Of a DNA stretch of 64,000 nt, positions 9,266 to 18,367 are shown piece by piece (positions within the stretch are counted from its first letter, which is position 1; the number at the start of each line of letters is the position of its first letter). Where the stretch lies: NCBI RefSeq assembly GCF_037055355.1, contig NZ_CP146350.1:3247001-3311000 (forward strand), read 5' to 3'. The stretch comes from Streptomyces sp. DG1A-41. GTDB lineage: Bacteria; Actinomycetota; Actinomycetes; Streptomycetales; Streptomycetaceae. The notes beneath the pieces were generated by a model, which saw only the letters and a list, made by a program, of their open reading frames with translations, searched no databases and was not told the origin of the DNA. The position numbers and the translations under genes were made by a program.

Positions 9266-10147
9266 ATGAGTCAGGCACTACAGGACCTCCTCGATCTGCT
9301 CGACCTGGAGCAGATCGAGGAGGACATCTTCCGCGGCCGGTCCCGGTCCGCCGTCGTCCCCCGGGTCTTCGGCGGGCAGGTCGCGGCCCAGGCACTCGTC
9401 GCCGCCGGGCGCACGGTCCCCGAGGACCGGCCCGCGCACTCCCTCCACGCGTACTTCCTGCGCCCCGGCGACCCCGGCGCGCCCATCGTCTACACCGTCG
9501 ACCGGATCCGCGACGGCCGCTCCTTCACCACCCGCCGGGTGGTCGCCGTCCAGCACGGCAAGCCGATCTTCCACCTCTCGGCGTCCTTCCAGGTGTACGA
9601 GGACGGGCTGGACCACCAGGAACGCATGCCGTCCGCGCCCGACCCCGTCACGCTGCCCACCGGCGAGGAACGGCTGCGCGGGTACGGCCATCTCGACCCT
9701 GTCGTGGTCGACAAGTTCCTGGAGGCCCGGGCCGCCGTCGACCTGCGCTACGTCGACGAGCCGCCGTACGGAAAGTTCGGCGAGCCGCGCGAGCCGCACT
9801 CCCAGGTGTGGTTCCGGACCAACGGCAAGCTCGCCGACGATCCCCTGCTGCACGTCGTCCTCGCCACCTACGTCTCCGACATGACGCTGCTCGACTCCGT
9901 GCTGCTCGCGCACGGGCGGGGCGGCTGGGCCGTCGGGGACGTCGTCGGGGCCTCCCTCGACCACGCGATGTGGTTCCACCGGCCGTTCCGCGCCGACGAG
10001 TGGCTGCTCTACGACCAGGAGTCCCCGTCCGCGTACGGCGGCCGGGGACTGGGACAGGCCCGTATCTACACGCAGGACGGGCGGCTGGCCATCACGGTGA
10101 TCCAGGAGGGCGTGGTCCGCGTCCCGCGCGAGCCGGGCGCTAGCTGA
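9266..10147 (+). CDS. tesB: Acyl-CoA thioesterase II, TesB type
   Basis: A 293-residue double-hotdog thioesterase that hydrolyses acyl-CoA to free acid and CoA. The first hotdog contains VFGGQVAAQAL; the second carries the TesB catalytic set, Asp 232 (SLDHAMWF), Ser 253 (QESPSA, Thr in E. coli) and Gln 280 (IQEGVV). The length fits the family. It follows the acyl-CoA dehydrogenase gene and its 3' end overlaps the convergent gene by 8 bases. Its codons 7-20 form a perfect long inverted repeat (separate entry). Confidence 0.9.
   Translation: MSQALQDLLDLLDLEQIEEDIFRGRSRSAVVPRVFGGQVAAQALVAAGRTVPEDRPAHSLHAYFLRPGDPGAPIVYTVDRIRDGRSFTTRRVVAVQHGKPIFHLSASFQVYEDGLDHQERMPSAPDPVTLPTGEERLRGYGHLDPVVVDKFLEARAAVDLRYVDEPPYGKFGEPREPHSQVWFRTNGKLADDPLLHVVLATYVSDMTLLDSVLLAHGRGGWAVGDVVGASLDHAMWFHRPFRADEWLLYDQESPSAYGGRGLGQARIYTQDGRLAITVIQEGVVRVPREPGAS
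9286..9323. other. Perfect 16-bp inverted repeat inside the 5' end of tesB
   Basis: The arm CCTCCTCGATCTGCTC (9286-9301) and its exact complement GAGCAGATCGAGGAGG (9308-9323) flank the 6-base loop GACCTG, starting 20 bases after the tesB ATG. In mRNA this would be a very stable hairpin just inside the ribosome footprint. The encoded peptide (LLDLLDLEQIEED) is amphipathic, so codon choice alone may explain it. Confidence 0.6.
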
Positions 10148-10937
10148 GGCCCGCCTCCGCCAGCAGGTAGGCCGTCATCGGGTCGTAGTGGCGCGGACTG
10201 ACCACGTGGTCGTCGAGGGGCACCGTCACCTGCACGGTGCCCTCGGCCTCGGCGAGGAAGAGAGCCGGGTCGTTGGAGTCGGCGTAGCCGACGGAGTCCA
10301 CGCCGTGCTGTCCCGCGTAGCCCGCCCAGCCGTGGTCGGCGACGACCAGGTCGGGCAGCGGGCGGCCCTCGCGCTCCATGGCGGTCAGGATGGCCTTCAT
10401 CGGCTCGCCCGAGTGGGTGTGCCACAGGGTGGCACCGTGCTCCAGCACCGCCACGTCCGCGAACTGCATGACGTAGCCCTCCTCCGTCGTCAGCCCGTCC
10501 GGGATGACGACGATCTCGCAGCCGGCCGCGCGCAGGGCCGCCGCGGTCGCGCGGTGCACGTCGAGCAGGCCGCCGGGGTGACCGGTGGCGAACAGGACCC
10601 GCTGCTGCCCGTCCGCCGCCTTGCGCAGCCGGCCGGCGAGCCGCTCCAGACCGGCGACGGTCAGCTCCGGGTCGATGGTGTCCTGTCCGTACCGGTACTC
10701 GGGGTCGTCGTTCACGCCGACCCGTTCCGCCATCACCGCGAGGACGTCCTGCTCGTCGCTCCAGCGGTCGCCGAGTTCCAGGCCGAACCAGTAGTGGCGG
10801 TCGGCGTTCGCCAGCTTGCGGTAGTGGGAGAGGTTGTTCTCGCGGGGGGTGGCGACATCGCCCGCGATACGCGTCCTGACGAGGTGGTCGACGAGTTCGG
10901 CGCGGCTGGGTGTCCCGGGTATCGGCATGACAACCAT
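10140..10937 (-). CDS. PF15698-type phosphatase family protein
   Basis: A protein of about 265 residues that I recognise as the actinobacterial family annotated only as phosphatase. Visible blocks are TPRENNLSHYRKLANADRHY, ATGHPGGLLDVHR, EHGATLWHTHSGEPM, VADHGWAG and PLDDHVVSPRHYDPM. Repeated His/Asp/Glu-containing motifs suggest metal binding. The ATG at 10937 has AAGGGG 10 bases upstream; a second ATG three codons later (10928) is an alternative. There is no signal peptide. The reaction is unproven. Confidence 0.7.
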   Translation of the reverse strand: MVVMPIPGTPSRAELVDHLVRTRIAGDVATPRENNLSHYRKLANADRHYWFGLELGDRWSDEQDVLAVMAERVGVNDDPEYRYGQDTIDPELTVAGLERLAGRLRKAADGQQRVLFATGHPGGLLDVHRATAAALRAAGCEIVVIPDGLTTEEGYVMQFADVAVLEHGATLWHTHSGEPMKAILTAMEREGRPLPDLVVADHGWAGYAGQHGVDSVGYADSNDPALFLAEAEGTVQVTVPLDDHVVSPRHYDPMTAYLLAEAGLS

Positions 10938-11217
10938 TGTGGAGCAGCCCCTTGTGGGTGTCCCTGGCATATCGCTACCTGGGATGTGCGTCACCTGCTC
11001 CGGGTGTTGCGACGTGGAGCGTTGCCGTATTCGGTTCAGAAAGGGGGCACTCATGCCGCTGTCCGGCGCGCATCAAAGGCGATGCGAACGCGTGTGCCTG
11101 TTGTCGCCGGTCAGGGTGGTGCCGTGAGATCTGGGCACGTCTGTGCGGCGGTCGTACTCATGGTCGTCGGGAGATTCAGGATGCCCTGTCGTTCGGGCGG
11201 AAACCGTGAGGGGCGAG

Positions 11218-12438
11218 ATGGCGCAGGTGGGGGTGGCTGCGGAAGCCGGGCATGCCCGCTACACCTACCGGCTGCGCGTGTCGTCCGCTGCCCGCACGGC
11301 CTTTGCGGCGGAGTGGGACCGGTGCCGGTGGGTGTGGAACGAGTGTGTAGCCAAGTGCAAGGCCGTGTACCTGCACAACAAGGCGACCGGGGGGAAACAG
11401 ACGTGCGGCCCGGCGCTACTCGACAGGATCCTGACCGAAGCACGGCGGACGACGCCGTGGCTGCGTAAGGGCTCGTCGGTTGTCCAGCAGCAGGTCATCC
11501 GCGACTTCGGCCGCTCCCGCGCCAAGGCGCACAAGGACATGCAGCAACGCCTGCCGGTATGGCAGCGGGCCGGGATGCCGAAGTGGAGGACCAAACGCGA
11601 GGCGCTGCCGACCCTGAACTACACGCGGCGCGGCTTCAGATTGCAGGACGGCCGTCTGTATCTGGCGGGCGGGATCGTGGCGAGGGTGGTGTGGTCGCGG
11701 GAACTGCCGGCTGAGCCGTCCTCGGTGCGCGTGTTCCAGGACAGCCTCGGCCACTGGTACTGCTCGTTCGTCGTCCCCGCCGAGGTGCAGCCGCTGCCTC
11801 GGACCGGTCGAGTACTCGGTGTCGACCGGGGCGTGAAGGAGACCGCGACGACCACATCCGACGCGCACGATCTGCCGCACGCCGAGCACGGCAAGAAGGT
11901 CCAGAAGAAGCTGACCCGGTACGACCGGATGATGGCCCGCCGCAGGCCAAAGAAGGGACAACCGGCATCCAAGGGCTACCGCGAGGCGAAGAAGCTACGG
12001 GCGAAGGCATACAAGAAGGCCGCCAGACAGCGTGCGGACACCGCCCGCAAGTGGGCCAAGAAGGTGGTCCGCGACCACGACGCCGTCGCTGAAGAGGACT
12101 TCCGCCCGAAGTTCCTCGCCAGGACCACCATGGCCCGCAAGGCCGCGGACGCCGCCATCGGCGCCACCAAGGCCGCTCTGCTCGAAATGGGCCGCAAGCA
12201 CGGGCGGAACATCCACCTGGTCCACCCCGCGCACACCACGATGGACTGTGCGCACTGCGCTGCGAGAGCCAAGCACGCACTGCCGCTGAGTGAGCGCACC
12301 TACACCTGCACCGCATGCGGGACCGTGTCCCCACGAGACAAGAACTCCGCACGCGTGATGCTCCTCCGGGCTGGTCTCAACCCGGCTGGCGTTGATGGCG
12401 GAAGACCTCCTGGAGCGCTGCTCCAGGAGGCGGCCTGA
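11218..12438 (+). CDS. tnpB: TnpB-family RNA-guided nuclease (IS200/IS605-type, no TnpA)
   Basis: A 406-residue TnpB. The RuvC-like triad looks intact: Asp 203 (GVDRGVKE), Glu 293 (EEDFRPKF) and Asp 374 (PRDKNSAR). The inserted zinc finger has Cys 344, Cys 347, Cys 364 and Cys 367 (CAHC, CTAC). A Lys/Arg-rich N-terminal half (WVWNECV, SSVVQQQVIRDF) fits the RNA-binding part. The ATG at 11218 has a GAGGGGCG site; the frame is open upstream to 11143. TnpB proteins cut DNA using a guide copied from the element's right end; there is no TnpA gene nearby. The hairpin right end follows directly. Confidence 0.88.
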   Translation: MAQVGVAAEAGHARYTYRLRVSSAARTAFAAEWDRCRWVWNECVAKCKAVYLHNKATGGKQTCGPALLDRILTEARRTTPWLRKGSSVVQQQVIRDFGRSRAKAHKDMQQRLPVWQRAGMPKWRTKREALPTLNYTRRGFRLQDGRLYLAGGIVARVVWSRELPAEPSSVRVFQDSLGHWYCSFVVPAEVQPLPRTGRVLGVDRGVKETATTTSDAHDLPHAEHGKKVQKKLTRYDRMMARRRPKKGQPASKGYREAKKLRAKAYKKAARQRADTARKWAKKVVRDHDAVAEEDFRPKFLARTTMARKAADAAIGATKAALLEMGRKHGRNIHLVHPAHTTMDCAHCAARAKHALPLSERTYTCTACGTVSPRDKNSARVMLLRAGLNPAGVDGGRPPGALLQEAA

Positions 12439-12476
12439 GCCAGGAGTCCCCTCCCTTCGAGGAGGGGAGGATTCAA
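12439..12476 (+). mobile_element. Right end of the TnpB element / 3' end of its omega (guide) RNA scaffold
   Basis: Directly after the tnpB stop lies TCCCCTCC (12447-12454), a 6-base CTTCGA loop and GGAGGGGA (12461-12468), then GGATTCAA ending near 12476. Hairpin-plus-GGATTCAA-type ends are typical of TnpB element right ends, where the guide RNA scaffold finishes and the guide begins in flanking DNA. The predicted guide therefore starts GTACTCAGATGTGCCGC (12477 on), which is the 3' end of the PucR gene. The left end could not be placed. Confidence 0.6.
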
Positions 12477-12480
12477 GTAC

Positions 12481-14010
12481 TCAGATGTGCCGCAGCGCGA
12501 ACCAGAGTTCCATGCGTACGTCCGGGTCGTCGAGGTCGGCCTCCAGCAGGGCCGCGCACCGGGCGATGCGCTGCCGCACGGTGTTGCGGTGCACGGACAG
12601 GGCGACGGCCGTGCGGTCCCAACTGCCGTGCAGGGAGAGCCAGGTGCGCAGCGTCTCGGGGAGCGCGGGATGGGCCGTGACGGGCGCGAGCAGGGTGCGG
12701 GCGTGGGCCGCCGCCTCCCCGGGCGGGACCAGGTCGGCGAGGGCGGGGCGCGGGGCGTGCCGGAGCAGCGGGACGCGGGTGGCGCGGGCCCGGGCCAGGG
12801 CGCGGGCCGCCTGGGTGTCGGCGGCGGGCCAGTCCCCCGGTGCGACGGCGGCGCTGACGCCCAGGGTCCAGCCCGGTAGCGGGTCCGGTGCCCGGTCGGC
12901 CGGGACCAGGACCCGTACGACGTCGCCCGCCGGGTCGACCAGGGCGGACCCGAGCGCGGCACCCAGCGCGGAGGCCGCGACGGCGTCGGGTACGACCTGC
13001 GCGCCCTCCCCGTCCGGACGGGCGTGCACGACGACCCACGGCCGCCCGTCACCGAGCAGCGGTGCGACGTCCTCGGGGGCGGCCCCCAGCAGCAGCCGCA
13101 CCAGCGCGGAGGAACGGGCGGCACCCGTACCGCTCTGCTGTTCCGCGGTGAGGAGGGACAGCAGCACGGCGGCGACGGACACGATGGTGTGATCCCCCGG
13201 CGCGCGCCCCGGGGCGGCCACCCCGAGCACGAAGCCGCGCCCGGCACCGAGGGCGTAGGCGGCGAGGTGTGTACCGGAGACGGTGTCGGCGGCGGAGGTG
13301 GGGTGGGGGCGGTTCGTCAGGGAGGACGTCGGTGGGGAGTGGGGTGTGGGCGGAGCCCCCGCGTCCGCCGGCCGCACCACCCGCGCCAGCTCCGCCAGCG
13401 CCGAGCCCGCATCCTCCCCGGGCTTCCGACCCGCCCCCGCGATCTCCGCCCCCTCCGGCCCGTACAGCACGGCCCACCCGCCCAGCCGCTGGGCGAGCTG
13501 CCGGAGGACCGACGGGACCGGGTCGGGGCGGGAGGCGGCCGAGGCCAGGCTCTGCTGGGCCTCCGTGACGCGGCGGAGTTCGGACAGGCGGGCCTGGGCC
13601 ATGAGCTGCCAGACGGCGCGGGCCACGCCCGAGAAGGTGGTCTGCGGCGGCACCTCCAGCAGCGGCAGGCCGTACCTCTCGCACGCCGCGACCAGCGCCC
13701 TCGGCACCGTGTCGTGCACCGGCGCCACCCCGAAGCCCAGGGCCGCGCCGCCCGCCGCCACGATCCGGGACACGTAGTCGTCGAAGTAGGTGCCGGACCC
13801 CGCCGCCTCGGGGATGTGCACGCCCGCGGTGAGCAGCAGTTCCCCGCCCAGCAGGTACGGATAGGGGTCCGTCATCTCCGAGGTGTGCACCCAGTGGACG
13901 ACGGTGCCGGGGTCGTCCGGACCGGCGATCCGGCGCAGGGCCAGGTCCTCGCGGGCCAGGAGAGCGGAGAGAGGGACGGGAGGCGTCGGGGGAACCGTCG
14001 AATCCGGCAT
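12481..14010 (-). CDS. PucR-family transcriptional regulator
   Basis: A 509-residue regulator. An N-terminal PucR domain (about residues 10-130, with DPYPYLLGGELLLTAG) is followed by a variable GGDEF-like middle, with an Ala/Pro-rich linker around residues 225-250. The C-terminal helix-turn-helix is of CdaR/PucR type (LRTWLSLHGSWDRTAVALSVHRNTVRQRIARC). The start at 14010 has GGAGGG 9 bases upstream; the frame opens 7 codons earlier without one. It diverges from the symporter/ureohydrolase genes, so it probably senses a nitrogenous substrate and controls them, as PucR regulators do for purine use. The TnpB element sits immediately past its stop codon. Confidence 0.85.
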   Translation of the reverse strand: MPDSTVPPTPPVPLSALLAREDLALRRIAGPDDPGTVVHWVHTSEMTDPYPYLLGGELLLTAGVHIPEAAGSGTYFDDYVSRIVAAGGAALGFGVAPVHDTVPRALVAACERYGLPLLEVPPQTTFSGVARAVWQLMAQARLSELRRVTEAQQSLASAASRPDPVPSVLRQLAQRLGGWAVLYGPEGAEIAGAGRKPGEDAGSALAELARVVRPADAGAPPTPHSPPTSSLTNRPHPTSAADTVSGTHLAAYALGAGRGFVLGVAAPGRAPGDHTIVSVAAVLLSLLTAEQQSGTGAARSSALVRLLLGAAPEDVAPLLGDGRPWVVVHARPDGEGAQVVPDAVAASALGAALGSALVDPAGDVVRVLVPADRAPDPLPGWTLGVSAAVAPGDWPAADTQAARALARARATRVPLLRHAPRPALADLVPPGEAAAHARTLLAPVTAHPALPETLRTWLSLHGSWDRTAVALSVHRNTVRQRIARCAALLEADLDDPDVRMELWFALRHI

Positions 14011-14153
14011 GTGTGCGTTCCCTCCAGCCATCGCCGCTCATATGGATGAAACGTACACTTCGCAGTCGCTTTCCGGCCACCTAGGGTCAGTGCTCGTCAA
14101 CCTCGTCCCCCACGACCGAGCCCTGCGCCCCGTGCGTGCGCGAAGGAGGCCCC

Positions 14154-15620
14154 ATGGCCGTCGACTACCTCGTGATCGTCGTCTACCTGGCCGGCATGCT
14201 CGCCATGGGCTGGTGGGGCATGCGCCGCGCCCGGTCCAAGAGCGAGTTCCTGGTGGCCAGCCGCCGGCTCGGCCCGGCCATGTACTCCGGCACCATGGCG
14301 GCGATCGTCCTCGGCGGCGCCTCCACCATCGGCGGTGTCGGGCTCGGCTACCAGTACGGCCTGTCCGGCGCCTGGATGGTCTTCACCATCGGCCTCGGCC
14401 TGCTCGTGCTCTCCGTCTTCTTCTCCGCCCGCATCGCCCGGCTGAAGGTCTACACCGTCTCCGAGATGCTCGACCTGCGGTACGGAGGGGGCCGGGCCGG
14501 CGTCATCTCCGGTGTCGTCATGTGGGCGTACACCCTCATGCTCGCGGTGACCTCTACCATCGCCTACGCCACGATCTTCGATGTCCTGTTCGACATCAAC
14601 CGCACGCTCGCGATCGTCCTCGGCGGCTCGATCGTCGTCGCCTACTCCACCCTCGGCGGGATGTGGTCGATCACCCTGACGGACATGGTGCAGTTCGTCG
14701 TGAAGACCATCGGCGTGCTGCTCCTGCTGCTGCCCATCGCCGTCGTGAAGGCGGGCGGCTTCGCCGCGATGAAGGCCGAGCTGCCCACCGGCTACTTCGA
14801 CCCGCTCGGCATCGGCGGCGAGACGATCTTCACCTACGTACTGATCTACACCTTCGGCATGCTCATCGGGCAGGACATCTGGCAGCGCGTGTTCACCGCC
14901 CGCAGCGACCGGACCGCCAGGTGGGGCGGGACCGTCGCCGGCACCTACTGCCTCGCGTACGCCCTCGCCGGTGCCGTCATCGGCACGGCGGCCAGGGTGC
15001 TGTACCCGAAGCTCGGCAGCGCGGACGACGCCTTCGCGACCATCGTGAAGGAGGAACTGCCCGTCGGAGTGCGGGGGTTGGTGCTGGCCGCAGCCCTGGC
15101 CGCCGTGATGTCCACGTCCTCCGGCGCGCTGATCGCCTGCGCCACCGTCGCCAACAACGACATCTGGTCCCGGCTGCGGGGCATCGGCAAGGGTGCGCCG
15201 CCCGACGACCACGACGAGGTCAAGGGCAACCGGGCCTTCATCCTGCTCATGGGCCTCGCGGTGATCGCCACGGCCATCGCCATCGACAACGTCGTGGAGG
15301 CCCTGACCGTCGCCTACAACCTCCTCGTCGGCGGACTGCTCGTGCCGATCCTCGGCGGCCTGGTGTGGAAGCGCGGCACGGTGTACGGCGCCCTCGCCTC
15401 CGTCGCGACCGGCGGACTCGCGGTCACCGTGCTGATGGCGACCCACGGCATCCTCGCCAACGAGCCCGTCTACTACGGCCTGCTCGCCTCGCTCGCCGCG
15501 TACGCGATCGTCTCCCTGGCGACTCCCGCCACCGACGCCGCCGTCCTGGCCGCCTGGCGCGAGCGGCTCGCCGGGGGCTCCCCCGAACTCGCGTCCGAAC
15601 CGGTCCCGGCTTCCCAGTAA
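14154..15620 (+). CDS. Sodium/solute symporter family (SSS) transporter
   Basis: A 488-residue integral membrane protein with about 13 hydrophobic segments and SSS landmarks: GWWGMRRARSKSEFLVASR after the first helix, GGASTIGGVGLGYQYG, and AALAAVMSTSSGALIACAT. GGAGG stands 5 bases before the ATG at 14154. SSS proteins import solutes such as proline, urea, pantothenate or polyamines with sodium. Next to a ureohydrolase and a PucR regulator, a guanidino compound or polyamine is a reasonable guess, not shown by the sequence. Confidence 0.87.
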   Translation: MAVDYLVIVVYLAGMLAMGWWGMRRARSKSEFLVASRRLGPAMYSGTMAAIVLGGASTIGGVGLGYQYGLSGAWMVFTIGLGLLVLSVFFSARIARLKVYTVSEMLDLRYGGGRAGVISGVVMWAYTLMLAVTSTIAYATIFDVLFDINRTLAIVLGGSIVVAYSTLGGMWSITLTDMVQFVVKTIGVLLLLLPIAVVKAGGFAAMKAELPTGYFDPLGIGGETIFTYVLIYTFGMLIGQDIWQRVFTARSDRTARWGGTVAGTYCLAYALAGAVIGTAARVLYPKLGSADDAFATIVKEELPVGVRGLVLAAALAAVMSTSSGALIACATVANNDIWSRLRGIGKGAPPDDHDEVKGNRAFILLMGLAVIATAIAIDNVVEALTVAYNLLVGGLLVPILGGLVWKRGTVYGALASVATGGLAVTVLMATHGILANEPVYYGLLASLAAYAIVSLATPATDAAVLAAWRERLAGGSPELASEPVPASQ

Positions 15621-15676
15621 AGTCATAGGGCAAGCAGTACATACGCGATGAAGCGTAGGAAAGAAGGCATTTCCCC

Positions 15677-16648
15677 ATGAGCAGCAACGAGACTCCCCGC
15701 GGGCCCGTCGACTCCTCCCGCGTCCCGCGGTACGCCGGTCCCGCGACCTTCGCCCGGCTGCCCCGGCTCGACGAGGTCGGCGGACGGGCCGATGTCGCCG
15801 TGGTGGGCGTGCCGTTCGACTCGGGTGTCTCGTACCGGCCGGGCGCCCGCTTCGGCGGCAACGCGATCCGTGAGGCGTCCCGGCTGCTGCGCCCGTACAA
15901 CCCGGCGCAGGACGCCTCCCCGTTCGCCCTCGCCCAGGTCGCGGACGGCGGCGACATCGCCGTGAACCCGTTCAACATCAACGAGGCCGTCGAGACCGTC
16001 GAGGCCGCCGCGGACGACCTGCTCGGCTCGGGCGCCCGCCTGATGACCCTCGGCGGCGACCACACCATCGCGCTGCCCCTGCTGCGCTCGGTGGCGAAGA
16101 AGCACGGCCCGGTGGCCCTGCTGCACTTCGACGCCCACCTCGACACCTGGGACACCTACTTCGGCGCCGAGTACACGCACGGCACTCCGTTCCGGCGCGC
16201 GGTGGAGGAGGGCATCCTCGACACCTCCGCCCTGTCCCACGTCGGCACGCGCGGCCCGCTCTACGGCAAGCAGGACCTGACCGACGACGAGAAGATGGGC
16301 TTCGGCATCGTCACCTCGGCGGACGTCTACCGGCGCGGTGCCGACGAGGTCGCCGACCAGCTGCGCCAGCGCATCGGCGACCGGCCGCTGTACATCTCCA
16401 TCGACATCGACTGCCTCGACCCGGCCCACGCCCCCGGCACGGGCACGCCCGAGGCCGGCGGCATGACCTCGCGCGAGCTGCTGGAGATCCTTCGCGGGCT
16501 GGCGTCCTGCAACCTGGTCTCGGCGGACGTCGTCGAGGTGGCCCCCGCGTACGATCACGCGGAGATCACGTCGGTGGCCGCGTCCCACACGGCGTACGAA
16601 CTGACCACGATCATGTCCCGCCAGATTGCAGAGGCCCGCGCGCAGTGA
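15677..16648 (+). CDS. speB: Agmatinase-type ureohydrolase (agmatinase or guanidinobutyrase)
   Basis: A 323-residue arginase-superfamily enzyme that cleaves a guanidino substrate to urea and an amine. All Mn ligands are present: His 129 (GGDHTIALP), Asp 152, His 154 and Asp 156 (FDAHLD), Asp 243 and Asp 245 ([10 protein letters not shown]). It lies 56 bases after the symporter and its TGA overlaps the GTG of the next gene. Agmatine versus 4-guanidinobutyrate cannot be settled from sequence. With the symporter and the ThDP enzyme it looks like one catabolic operon. Confidence 0.88.
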   Translation: MSSNETPRGPVDSSRVPRYAGPATFARLPRLDEVGGRADVAVVGVPFDSGVSYRPGARFGGNAIREASRLLRPYNPAQDASPFALAQVADGGDIAVNPFNINEAVETVEAAADDLLGSGARLMTLGGDHTIALPLLRSVAKKHGPVALLHFDAHLDTWDTYFGAEYTHGTPFRRAVEEGILDTSALSHVGTRGPLYGKQDLTDDEKMGFGIVTSADVYRRGADEVADQLRQRIGDRPLYISIDIDCLDPAHAPGTGTPEAGGMTSRELLEILRGLASCNLVSADVVEVAPAYDHAEITSVAASHTAYELTTIMSRQIAEARAQ

Positions 16649-18329
16649 CCCACGACCACGACCTGGTGCTCCGCCCGACGCCCGCCCAGACGGAGGCCGC
16701 CCTGAACCCTCCCCCGGCCGCACCGGCGGAGACCTGGTCGTGGAAACGCTGGCCGGGCTGGGCGCGACGACCGTGTTCGGACTGCCGGGCCAGCACGCGC
16801 TCGGCATGTTCGACGCCCTGCGCCGCTCCGACCTCCGGTACGTCGGCCTGCGGGTGGAGAACAACGCCGGTTTCGCGGCGGACGCGTACGGCCGGATCAC
16901 GGGTGAGGCGGCGCCGCTGCTGCTGTCGACGGGGCCGGGAGCGCTGACCTCGCTGGCGGCGCTCCAGGAGGCGGCCGCGGCCAGCGCACCCGTCCTCGCG
17001 ATCAGCAGCCAGGTCCCGACGGCCGGGCTCGGCGGCGGCCGCCACGGCTATCTCCACGAACTGCCCGACCAGGCGGCCTCGTTCCGGGGCGTGGTGAAGT
17101 CGGTCCACACCGTTCGCACCCCGTCACAGATCCCGTCCGCCATCGAGGCGGCCTGGAAGTCGGCACTGAGCGCCCCGCACGGGCCGGTGTGGGTGGAGAT
17201 CCCGCAGGACGTGCTGCTCGCCGAGACGGCGATCCCGGTGGTGACCGGCGGCGACGCCTTCCCCGAGGAGCTGTCGCCCCGCCCCGAACTGACCGCCGTG
17301 GCCGCCGACCTGCTGTCGAAGGCGGCCCGTCCGGCGATCATCGCGGGCGGCGGTGTGGTCCGGGCGGACGCGTCGAAGAAACTGCGTCAGCTGGCCGAGA
17401 CGCTCCAGGCGCCGGTCGTCACGACGCCGGGCGGCAAGGGCGCCTTCCCCTGGACGCACCCGCTGTCCCTCCAGTCCTGGATCGAGGACCGCCACACCAC
17501 GGACTTCCTTCAGGACGCGGACGTACTCCTCGTCGTCGGCTCGGGACTCGGCGAACTCTCCTCGAACTACCACACGTTCAAGCCGCGCGGCCGGGTCATC
17601 CAGATCGAGGCCGACCTCGGCAAGCTGGAGTCCAACCACCCGGCCCTGGGCATCCACGCCGACGCCCGCCTCGCGTTGCAGGCGCTGCTGGAGACGGTCT
17701 CCGAGCGGGAGGACCCGACTGCGCCGGAGCGCGTCCGCGCGCTGCTCGCGAAGGTCGCCGAACGCATCGCCGCGCAGGAACTCACCCTGGAGCAGGAGGT
17801 GTTGACGTCCGTCCGCACGGCACTCCCCGCCGACTCCCCGTCCTTCTGGGACATGACGATCCTCGCGTACTGGGCCTGGTCGGCCTTCGACGCCAAGGGC
17901 CCCAACCACATGCACTCCGCACAGGGCGCGGGCGGCCTCGGCTACGCCTTCCCGGCGGCACTCGGCGCGGCGGTGGCCGATCCGACCCGGCCGGTCCTCG
18001 CCGTCTCCGGCGACGGCGGCGCCCTGTACTCGATCGCCGAGCTGGCGACGGCCCGCCAGTACGGCCTGAACGTCACCTGGCTGATCGTCGACGACGGCGG
18101 CTACGGCATCCTGCGTGAGTACATGACCGACGCGTTCGGCGAGGCGACCGGGACGGAACTGACCCGGCCGGACTACGTGGCGCTGGCGGAGTCCTTCGGC
18201 GTCCCCGGGGTCCGTACGACCCCGGAGAACCTGGAGCAGGACCTCGCGAGGCAACTCGCGTCGCCGGGGCCCTCGGTGGTCCTGCTCCCGGCCGTGCTGC
18301 GGATGTTCGCGCCGACGCACCTGGACTGA
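16645..18329 (+). CDS. Thiamine-diphosphate enzyme, acetolactate synthase-like (apparent -1 frameshift near codon 23)
   Basis: A three-domain ThDP enzyme of about 560 residues: N-terminal Pyr domain with the activating Glu in [15 protein letters not shown], a central domain, and a C-terminal PP domain with [15 protein letters not shown] and the downstream DDGG metal motif. The natural start is the GTG at 16645 overlapping the speB stop (GTGA). That frame ([20 protein letters not shown]) stops being protein-like at the CCCCC run 16711-16715, and the enzyme continues one frame back from [14 protein letters not shown]. One extra C restores a single frame. The only uninterrupted frame would start at a TTG (16626) inside speB. 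The reaction is probably a 2-keto acid decarboxylase or carboligase step. Confidence 0.8.
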
Positions 18330-18367
18330 GCGCCGGCACGGCCCAATCGGGCGGAGGTGCGAGGTTC

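Noticed and set aside
11053..11127. 24-codon frame (MPLSGAHQRRC...) before tnpB as a leader peptide
   Set aside because: No clear ribosome site, no attenuator-like structure, and the downstream gene is a mobile nuclease.
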